From: an uncultured Lachnospiraceae bacterium
GTDB taxonomy: Bacteria; Bacillota; Clostridia; Lachnospirales; Lachnospiraceae
Assembly (NCBI GenBank): GCA_902782815.1
Contig: CACZOS010000366.1
Coordinates: 1 to 9,010 of the forward strand
Reading direction: 5' to 3'
DNA length: 9,010 bases
Shown here one piece after another: positions 1 through 5,292 of the stretch. Under the pieces are notes generated by a model that ran no database searches, was not told where the DNA came from, and saw only the letters and a list, made by a program, of their open reading frames with translations. Positions within the stretch are counted from its first letter, which is position 1, and each line of letters begins with the position of its first letter. A program made the translations under genes and the position numbers.

Positions 1-1
1 C

Positions 2-385
2 AGCAACGCTCCTCTGGCTGATGGTGTTTCCCCGCGTCAGGGTCATGACGTTAAGGGCCCGACAGCTGCAGGTAACTCCGTAGCTAAACTGGATCAGCTG
101 AATGTATCCAACGGTACACTTTACAATCAGAAGTTCTTACCTTCCGCAGTAGCAGGAGATCAGGGTCTGATGAACTTCGCAGCTGTTGTACGTAACTACT
201 TCGATAAGAAGGGTATGCATGTACAGTTCAACGTAATCGATAAAGAGACACTTCTTGATGCTCAGGCTCATCCGGAAAACTACAAAGACCTGGTAGTTCG
301 TGTAGCAGGTTACTCCGCTCACTGGAACGTACTGGCCAAAGAGGTACAGGATGACATCATCGCTCGTACAGAGCAGTCCTTCTGA
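2..385 (+). CDS. Glycyl radical enzyme, C-terminal part (5' end outside window)
   Basis: This is the last 127 codons of a glycyl radical enzyme of the pyruvate formate-lyase/diol dehydratase superfamily. These enzymes use a glycine-centred radical for difficult C-C, C-N, C-O or C-S bond cleavages in anaerobes. The signature RVAGYSA is encoded at 299-319; the radical glycine is codon 308-310, 24 residues before the end, the usual place. Upstream, LADGVSPRQG and GPTAAGNSVAKLD match the C-terminal barrel region of the dehydratase/lyase clades rather than pyruvate formate-lyase itself. The open frame runs off the left edge, so the catalytic Cys/Glu loop is not visible and the substrate cannot be assigned; diol or glycerol dehydratase, isethionate lyase or an X-succinate-synthase-like enzyme all remain possible. 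All four arginine codons I find are CGT and codon choice is markedly biased, unlike the next gene, suggesting high expression. The activating enzyme follows 126 nt downstream. Confidence 0.93.
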   Translation, partial: SNAPLADGVSPRQGHDVKGPTAAGNSVAKLDQLNVSNGTLYNQKFLPSAVAGDQGLMNFAAVVRNYFDKKGMHVQFNVIDKETLLDAQAHPENYKDLVVRVAGYSAHWNVLAKEVQDDIIARTEQSF

Positions 386-401
386 TCTGACAGGAACTGA
401 C

Positions 402-417
402 CGCTGATCTTTCAGCG
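402..417 (+). other. Perfect 6-bp stem-loop after GRE stop codon
   Basis: CGCTGA (402-407) and TCAGCG (412-417) form a perfect 6-bp stem around a TCTT tetraloop. It begins 17 nt after the GRE stop codon and lies immediately upstream of a stronger hairpin at 420-451. There is no U-tract, so it is not a classical intrinsic terminator. It could act with the next hairpin as a 3'-end stabiliser or processing site for the GRE message. Confidence 0.55.
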
Positions 418-419
418 TA

Positions 420-451
420 TAAGCTGCCCGGTTCTCGGGCCGGGCAGCTTA
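420..451 (+). terminator. GC-rich hairpin between GRE and activase (attenuator or mRNA processing element)
   Basis: TAAGCTGCCCGG (420-431) pairs perfectly with CCGGGCAGCTTA (440-451), giving a 12-bp stem with an 8-nt loop. What follows is AGATTAATAG rather than a run of T, so full intrinsic termination is doubtful. In GRE operons the enzyme is needed in large excess over its activase. A strong hairpin here could give partial termination or protect the upstream message from 3' exonucleases, and I infer that role. I see no convincing separate promoter for the activase between 452 and 495. Confidence 0.6.
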
Positions 452-495
452 GATTAATAGATTTCTGAACAGATTTTCCGGTATAGCTGTGAATC

Positions 496-503
496 AAAGG
501 AGG
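496..503 (+). promoter_or_regulatory. Ribosome binding site that fixes the activase start
   Basis: AAAGGAGG lies 8 nt upstream of the ATG at 512. This near-perfect site supports the long start and so the unusual N-terminal extension of the activase. Confidence 0.85.
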
Positions 504-511
504 AAGTTATC

Positions 512-1534
512 ATGTGCTTTACATACAGGGATGCTGCCGAGTATAAAAAAGACTTAGAGCAGATTTTACCCAAATTAGAGATTTCCTCTGCAAGTTTCAC
601 CTATGAAGAACGGGAACCTGATCTTCAAAAAGAAGGCCTGGTATTTAATTTACAGAGATTCTCCGTAAATGACGGACCGGGCGTCAGGACCATCGTTTTT
701 CTGAACGGGTGTCCTTTACGATGCAAATGGTGCTGTAATCCGGAGTCACAGAAAATGAAGCCTGTGATCATGTGGAAGCAGCAGAATTGTGTCGGTTGCG
801 GAAACTGTTCCGTGGTATGTCCCACCGGGGCCTGCAAGATCCGTGATGAAGGCAGGATCGATCATACAAAGTGTGTTGTATGCGGCAAGTGTGTGGACGT
901 ATGTTATCACCAGGCGCTGGAGATGACCGGCAAGGTGATGACGGTGGAAGAAGTCCTGAAGGAACTCTATCAGGACCGTGTTGTATACAGAAGATCCGGC
1001 GGCGGTATCACTATCTCCGGCGGGGAGGCACTGATGCAGCATGAATTCCTGGAGGAACTGCTCCGGGGATGCAAATCCATGGGATGGACCACAGCGATCG
1101 AGACAACCGGATATGCACCGAAAGAAGTATTGGATAAGATCATTCCATTGCTTGACACAGTCATGATGGATATTAAACATATCGATCCCGAGGTTCATAA
1201 AGCATGGACCGGCGTGTCAAACGAGAGGATATTGGAGAACGCTTTATACATCTCATCCATCGCCAATGAGCTGATCATCCGTGTTCCGGTAATTCCGGGA
1301 TTCAATGCGGATGAAGATACCATCCGCGGTATTGCCAAGTTCTGTACTTATCTGGAGAAGGATCATTTTGTGGGAATTCACCTTCTTCCCTACCATGATT
1401 TCGGAACCAACAAGTACGATATGCTGGGCAAGGATTATGAGATGCTCGGAACGGAGCGTCCGGATGAGGATTATATGAAGTATCTGAAATCCATAGTGGA
1501 GGCGGAAGGGCTGTATTGTCAGATCGGAGGTTGA
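512..1534 (+). CDS. Glycyl radical enzyme activating enzyme (radical SAM, two extra [4Fe-4S] clusters)
   Basis: This 340-residue radical SAM protein installs the glycyl radical on the upstream GRE by reductive cleavage of S-adenosylmethionine to a 5'-deoxyadenosyl radical in the cytoplasm. The family start (GLVFNLQRFSVNDGPGVRT) is at residues 42-60. The cluster motif CxxxCxxC is CPLRCKWC at Cys67, Cys71 and Cys74. A bacterial ferredoxin-like insert carries two four-cysteine sets (Cys93/96/99/103 and Cys121/124/127/131), typical of activases of non-PFL glycyl radical enzymes. The SAM-binding GGE motif appears as SGGE at 169-172. Residues 1-41 are a charged, helix-rich extension not normal for the family, where proteins are about 300 residues long. 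The start is supported by a strong ribosome binding site. The stop lies 4 nt before the SAM synthetase start, so the two are surely co-transcribed. The partner is the GRE at 2-385 by position; specificity for it is inferred. Confidence 0.93.
   Translation: MCFTYRDAAEYKKDLEQILPKLEISSASFTYEEREPDLQKEGLVFNLQRFSVNDGPGVRTIVFLNGCPLRCKWCCNPESQKMKPVIMWKQQNCVGCGNCSVVCPTGACKIRDEGRIDHTKCVVCGKCVDVCYHQALEMTGKVMTVEEVLKELYQDRVVYRRSGGGITISGGEALMQHEFLEELLRGCKSMGWTTAIETTGYAPKEVLDKIIPLLDTVMMDIKHIDPEVHKAWTGVSNERILENALYISSIANELIIRVPVIPGFNADEDTIRGIAKFCTYLEKDHFVGIHLLPYHDFGTNKYDMLGKDYEMLGTERPDEDYMKYLKSIVEAEGLYCQIGG
1526..1530 (+). promoter_or_regulatory. Ribosome binding site of the SAM synthetase, inside the activase gene
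   Basis: GGAGG lies inside the last codons of the activase, 8 nt before the ATG at 1539. The site and the 4-nt intergenic gap imply translational coupling and leave no room for a separate SAM riboswitch. Confidence 0.75.
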
Positions 1535-1538
1535 TCCT

Positions 1539-2777
1539 ATGAGTGATTATATCTTATATACCTCCGAATCCGTGACAGAAGGTCATCCGGATAAATTATG
1601 TGATATTATTTCCGATACCCTTCTTGATGCATATTTCGCAGAAGATAAAAATTCACATGTTGCTATGGAAACCATGGCATCGAAAGGGATGGTATTTCTT
1701 TCGGGAGAAGTTACTTCTTCCGCGAGTTTCAATATCATTGATAAAGTCAGAGAAGCAATTCTCGAAGTAGGTTATGATTGTGAGGAAAAGGGCCTGGACG
1801 GGAATACATGTATTATTCTCCCAAATGTTTCCGTACAGTCTCCGGATATCGCTCAGGGAGTTGACCGCTCCGGTGGTGTGGTCGGCGCAGGCGATCAGGG
1901 AATGATGTACGGCTATGCCTGTGATGAAACAGAAGAGTACATGCCTTTGTCCGTGATCCTGGCTCACAAATTATGTAAAAAACTTACGGAAGTAAGAAAA
2001 AACGGAACCCTTTCCTATCTTTACCCGGATGGAAAGGCACAGGTTACTGTAGCCTACGACGATGAAGACAGGATCGTCGGAATTACAGCGGTGGTTGTGT
2101 CCGCACAACACAGTGATTCTGTCTCTATGGATCGGCTCAGGGAAGACATCCGGAGGGAGGTTATCGACACCGTAATACCGGCAGAGATGATGCTTCCGGA
2201 GTGTAAGATCTTCATCAATCCCACAGGACGCTTTGTGGTAGGAGGACCTGAGGGAGATACCGGTCTGACAGGCAGAAAGATCATAGTTGACACATATGGC
2301 GGAATCGCCAGACATGGCGGAGGGGCTTTCTCCGGAAAGGATCCCACCAAGGTCGACCGGTCTGCCGCCTACATGGCCAGATACGCAGCCAAAAACATTG
2401 TCGCTGCAGGCTTATGCAGGAAATGTGAAGTTAACCTGGCTTATGCCATAGGCGTTCCGGATCCCGTGTCCGTCAGGGTGGACACATTCGGTACAGAGGA
2501 ACTGCCTTTATCGATCATACGCAAAGCTGTCAATGAAACGTTTGACTTCAGCGTAGCCGGTATTATAAGAAATCTCTCTCTCCTTAATGTTTCTTACAAA
2601 CCGGTTGCCGCCTATGGTCATTTCGGAAGACTTGATCTGGATCTTCCCTGGGAGCGGATCAATGCGGTGCAGACCCTTCAGGAACGCGCCGTAAGTCATA
2701 TGACAGTGGAGATTATGAAGCAGGCAAAGGCAAAGAAAGGATCAAATGTTGATCTGGACTCCCTGCTGGATGCCTGA
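1539..2777 (+). CDS. metK: S-adenosylmethionine synthetase (methionine adenosyltransferase)
   Basis: The enzyme makes S-adenosylmethionine, phosphate and diphosphate from ATP and L-methionine in the cytoplasm. The 412-residue protein has the family's hallmarks in order: ESVTEGHPDK (10-19, with catalytic His16), the loop hexapeptide GAGDQG (116-121), INPTGRFVVGGPEGDTGLTG (226-245), DTYGG followed by GGGAFSGKD (260-268) and VDRSAAY. It ends with YGHFGR (359-364). All expected catalytic and metal-binding regions look intact. It is longer than E. coli MetK (384 residues); most of the excess is a tail with a Lys-rich stretch (QAKAKK) and an acidic end. It lies 4 nt after the activase, with its ribosome binding site inside that gene. 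Since the activase consumes SAM, the arrangement suggests a dedicated supply. Whether this is the organism's only MetK or a second copy cannot be told here. Confidence 0.95.
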   Translation: MSDYILYTSESVTEGHPDKLCDIISDTLLDAYFAEDKNSHVAMETMASKGMVFLSGEVTSSASFNIIDKVREAILEVGYDCEEKGLDGNTCIILPNVSVQSPDIAQGVDRSGGVVGAGDQGMMYGYACDETEEYMPLSVILAHKLCKKLTEVRKNGTLSYLYPDGKAQVTVAYDDEDRIVGITAVVVSAQHSDSVSMDRLREDIRREVIDTVIPAEMMLPECKIFINPTGRFVVGGPEGDTGLTGRKIIVDTYGGIARHGGGAFSGKDPTKVDRSAAYMARYAAKNIVAAGLCRKCEVNLAYAIGVPDPVSVRVDTFGTEELPLSIIRKAVNETFDFSVAGIIRNLSLLNVSYKPVAAYGHFGRLDLDLPWERINAVQTLQERAVSHMTVEIMKQAKAKKGSNVDLDSLLDA

Positions 2778-2871
2778 CCAACAAATCAGTAGTATTCAGG
2801 AATTTGTTTTGGTAACGGTCTCAACATTACTCTCAATCTCAAGTTAAACAAAAACAAAAACCTGATCCATG

Positions 2872-2902
2872 AAAAGGCTGTCCCTTTGGGGCAGCCTTTT
2901 TT
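2872..2902 (+). terminator. Intrinsic terminator of the GRE-activase-metK unit
   Basis: AAAAGGCTGTCCC (2872-2884) pairs with GGGGCAGCCTTTT (2888-2900), with one G-U wobble and a TTT loop, and a run of six T ends at 2902. It lies 95 nt downstream of the metK stop. I see no gene or clear signal in 2778-2871. Confidence 0.85.
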
Positions 2903-2925
2903 AAAACAGAGATTATTTATTGACT

Positions 2926-2963
2926 AAAAAAGGTCTGCCCCGAAGTGAGGAGCAGACCTTTTT
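2926..2963. terminator. Bidirectional intrinsic terminator between metK and the flavodiiron gene
   Basis: AAAAAAGGTCTGC (2926-2938) pairs with GCAGACCTTTTT (2952-2963). The inner CC/GG pairs extend the stem past one C-A mismatch. It has a T-run on the plus strand and, because of the leading A-run, also on the minus strand. It can therefore end the minus-strand flavodiiron transcript, whose stop codon is at 2994-2996, and back up the plus-strand terminator just before it. Confidence 0.85.
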
Positions 2964-2993
2964 GTATGATATGGTATGGAATTAAAAATTGCT

Positions 2994-4790
2994 TCAGGAG
3001 AGCCTTTCAAAGTCTGCTACCCCGTGTTTACATACCGGGCAGACAAAGTCGACCGGAAGGGAATCACCCTCATAAATATATCCGCATACTTTGCAGACAA
3101 AACCCGTTTTTTTCTGGGCTGCCGGCTTAGGCTTGACATTGGACTGATAGTAGTTGTAAGTCATGGATTCCTTGTTGGAGATCACACGTGCCTCATCAAT
3201 GGAGCAGACGAACATGGTATGGGTACCCATGTCGATCTCCTGCTCAACCTTCAGCGACATGAAGGCATTGATATACTTCTTCAGGTAGGGCAGACCGTTT
3301 CCTGAGAGAAGGGTGTCAAACATGACAAATTTGTCCACGTCCCGCCCGCTCTGGAAACCGAAATTCTGGAAGACGGAGAAGGGCGCTTCCACGGACAGAC
3401 AGTTCACGTTCAGCTTGCCGGAATTCTTCACCAGGTCATGGGTGAAATTCTGTTTATTCATGGTCACTGCCACCCGGTTTGGTGTATTGGTGACCTGGGT
3501 AACAGCGTTGACGATACAACCGCTTTTGCTGTTTCCGTCATCTGCCGTAACCACATAGAGGCCGTAGCCGATCTTGAACAGCGCGGCGAGATTATTCTTG
3601 TCCGCGGTCTCGTCACACTGCTGGAGGTAATCCATGCACATCTCCTCAGCCAGCGCATCCAGAGTATTCAGACTGTCCTCGTTGAGAGCGGAACGGATCG
3701 TCACGGTATTGCGGGCAAAATTCAGTTTGGGACAGGCTGCCAGCATATCTTTCATCAGAGAGGCTGCTCTCGGAGCCCAGGATCCGTTTTCAATGAATCC
3801 CACCATACGGTTCTGGAATTTATGTTCCACCAGCCGGTGGATGAAATCGTGCATGAAGGGATACATATTGGAATTGTATGTGGTGGTGGCAAGGATCAGC
3901 CTGCTGTAGCGGAAAGCGTCGCTGACTGCAGCGGACATATCATCCCGGGCCAGGTCATATACCACAACCTTGGGAGCCTTGTTGGCCGCCAGTTTGTCCG
4001 CCAGCATCATGACGGCTTCCCTGGTGTGTCCGTAGACGGAAGTATAGGCGATGACAATTCCCTCTTCTTCCGGAGTGTAGGATGACCATTTATCATATAA
4101 AGAGATATAGTATTCCAGATCATGATCCAGAACCGGTCCATGGGTAGGACAGATCTTGGCAATATCCAGTTTCAGATCCATGGCTTTCTTCAGCAGGGCC
4201 TGTACCTGGGGACCGTATTGTCCTACGATGCCGATATAGTATCTTCTGGCCTCATCAGCCCACTCCTCCGGGCTGTCGTTGGCTCCGAATTTTCCGAAAC
4301 CGTCAGCTGAGAAAAGTACTTTATCATAGGTATCATAGGTGACGATGACTTCCGGCCAATGTACCATTGGTGCTTCCACAAAGGCCAGGGTGTGTTTTCC
4401 CAGACAAAGGGTATCTCCCTCTTTTACCACAATCTGGCGGTCCGGGAAATCCGTTCCGAAGAATTGTTTCATCATCTGGAATGCCTTGGCTGTGGACACA
4501 ATCTTTGTGGTTTTGAATATCTCCATGAAATCGGCAATATTTGCTGAATGATCCGGCTCCATATGCTGGATGATCAGATAATCAGGAACCTGTTTATCCA
4601 CAGCACGGATAATGTTAAGCAGCCATTCCCCTCCGAAGTTTGCGTCCACCGTATCCATGATGGCGATTTTGTCATCCATGATCACATAGGAATTATAGGC
4701 CATTCCGTTGGGAACGGGATATTGTCCCTCAAAGAGATCAACCTGATGATCATTTACGCCGACGTACTGAATGTCATTTGAAATGTACAT
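2994..4790 (-). CDS. Flavodiiron protein fused to flavin reductase and rubredoxin domains
   Basis: This 598-residue cytoplasmic oxygen or nitric oxide reductase is built from four modules. The metallo-beta-lactamase-like diiron domain (about 1-240) has the full ligand set: HMEPDH (76-81: His76, Glu78, Asp80, His81), His144 in VHWPE, Asp163 in ADGFG and His217 in PTHGP. A flavodoxin domain (about 245-395) has an FMN loop at TSVYGHT (250-256). A flavin-reductase-like domain (about 400-550) follows, then a linker rich in Lys, Pro and Ala. The C-terminal short rubredoxin (563-598) has Cys566/569 and Cys584/587. Flavodiiron proteins reduce O2 to water or NO to N2O, and the fused flavin reductase and rubredoxin should shorten the electron path from NAD(P)H. 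Which substrate dominates cannot be told. The ATG at 4788-4790 follows AAAGGAG (complement of 4799-4805). The gene converges on the SAM synthetase gene. A role protecting the oxygen-sensitive GRE and activase is inference from context. Confidence 0.94.
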   Translation of the reverse strand: MYISNDIQYVGVNDHQVDLFEGQYPVPNGMAYNSYVIMDDKIAIMDTVDANFGGEWLLNIIRAVDKQVPDYLIIQHMEPDHSANIADFMEIFKTTKIVSTAKAFQMMKQFFGTDFPDRQIVVKEGDTLCLGKHTLAFVEAPMVHWPEVIVTYDTYDKVLFSADGFGKFGANDSPEEWADEARRYYIGIVGQYGPQVQALLKKAMDLKLDIAKICPTHGPVLDHDLEYYISLYDKWSSYTPEEEGIVIAYTSVYGHTREAVMMLADKLAANKAPKVVVYDLARDDMSAAVSDAFRYSRLILATTTYNSNMYPFMHDFIHRLVEHKFQNRMVGFIENGSWAPRAASLMKDMLAACPKLNFARNTVTIRSALNEDSLNTLDALAEEMCMDYLQQCDETADKNNLAALFKIGYGLYVVTADDGNSKSGCIVNAVTQVTNTPNRVAVTMNKQNFTHDLVKNSGKLNVNCLSVEAPFSVFQNFGFQSGRDVDKFVMFDTLLSGNGLPYLKKYINAFMSLKVEQEIDMGTHTMFVCSIDEARVISNKESMTYNYYQSNVKPKPAAQKKTGFVCKVCGYIYEGDSLPVDFVCPVCKHGVADFERLS

Positions 4791-4798
4791 CTAGATTA

Positions 4799-4805
4799 CT
4801 CCTTT
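4799..4805 (-). promoter_or_regulatory. Ribosome binding site of the flavodiiron gene
   Basis: Read on the minus strand this is AAAGGAG, 8 nt upstream of the ATG at 4790-4788. It supports that start. Confidence 0.8.
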
Positions 4806-4863
4806 CTCTCCTCTTAAACAATGAGGCCAGCGTGGGTTCTGACCTTTCTGATACGCTATAGTT

Positions 4864-4892
4864 ATTATAAATCCTGATATAGTTTTCCTCAA
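4864..4892 (-). promoter_or_regulatory. Probable sigma-A promoter of the flavodiiron gene
   Basis: On the minus strand a consensus -10 box TATAAT (complement of 4864-4869) is preceded, after 17 nt, by TTGAGG (complement of 4887-4892), a four-of-six match to the -35 consensus. Transcription would start near 4857, leaving a leader of about 67 nt before the ATG. Confidence 0.55.
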
Positions 4893-5102
4893 TTATATTT
4901 TACCAAAATCAGGACAAAAGTATTATCAATATTGTGTACAGATACTGGGAGGAAAAGGGAAAAAAACGGCCATTACAGGCAAAAATGGTAATAAAACAAC
5001 CTGTTTTTAAGAAAAGAGAGAAAAATACCAAAATGATCAAAATGGTAAATAATTGACATATTTAAATTTTTAACTGTTCAAAAAACAACAAATAATCATA
5101 GA

Positions 5103-5111
5103 TTACCCGTA
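5103..5111 (+). promoter_or_regulatory. Candidate operator half, left copy (TTACCCGTA)
   Basis: TTACCCGTA is the exact reverse complement of 5201-5209. It is a GC-containing island in an otherwise A/T-rich region, upstream of the putative sensor-operon promoter (about -80 to the inferred start). The regulator that binds it is unknown; the AraC-type protein encoded downstream is the obvious candidate. Confidence 0.45.
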
Positions 5112-5153
5112 CAAATAAATCACATGTATTGAAGAAATTACACAAAAAAATAA

Positions 5154-5182
5154 TTTATATTCTGTATAATAAGTGATATAAT
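5154..5182 (+). promoter_or_regulatory. Probable promoter of the sensor-regulator operon
   Basis: A perfect -10 box TATAAT at 5177-5182 is preceded at 17-nt spacing by TTTATA (5154-5159, four of six matches to TTGACA). A second TATAAT at 5165-5170 lacks a good -35. The inferred start near 5189 gives a leader of roughly 100 nt. The weak -35 would suit a promoter that needs an activator. Confidence 0.45.
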
Positions 5183-5200
5183 TTACTTGTAAAAAAACAA

Positions 5201-5209
5201 TACGGGTAA
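5201..5209 (-). promoter_or_regulatory. Candidate operator half, right copy (inverted TTACCCGTA)
   Basis: TACGGGTAA on the plus strand is TTACCCGTA on the minus strand, identical to 5103-5111. It lies just downstream of the inferred transcription start, so the two copies bracket the promoter. Confidence 0.45.
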
Positions 5210-5292
5210 AATATTGTTTAGACATATCTGTTTATTTTCACGCAAAATCTCCGAAAATAGAAAAAAATAGCAGAACAGGTGGTAATAATTAC

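Larger units (their letters stand above)
4791..5292. other. A/T-rich divergent intergenic region
   Basis: This 502-bp gene-free stretch separates the divergent flavodiiron and sensor genes and is visibly richer in A and T than the flanking genes. It holds the flavodiiron promoter (4864-4892), a probable sensor-operon promoter (5154-5182) and an inverted pair of TTACCCGTA (5103-5111 and 5201-5209). A direct repeat AAAATGGTAA occurs at 4982-4991 and 5039-5048, and several A-tracts could bend the DNA. I found no tRNA, riboswitch or small gene in it. Confidence 0.7.

Noticed and set aside
2..385. Assigning the GRE as 1,2-propanediol or glycerol dehydratase because of the PocR-type regulator
   Set aside because: PocR-like domains occur with many pathways, and the substrate-defining residues are outside the window.
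482..487. TATAGC as a -10 box for an activase promoter
   Set aside because: The hexamer at -35 distance (AGATTT) is poor and the activase is more simply read from the GRE transcript.
1535..1538. Possible SAM riboswitch controlling metK
   Set aside because: Only 4 nt separate metK from the activase, and its ribosome binding site lies inside that gene; there is no room for an aptamer.
3438..4085. Long open frame on the strand opposite the flavodiiron gene
   Set aside because: It is antisense to a clearly conserved multi-domain protein, has no recognisable domain and no convincing ribosome binding site; the same holds for open frames antisense to the activase, sensor and TPR genes.
5053..5058. 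Perfect TTGACA hexamer in the divergent intergenic region
   Set aside because: At 17-nt spacing the -10 position reads GTTCAA, and no acceptable -10 box was found nearby, so I do not call a promoter there.
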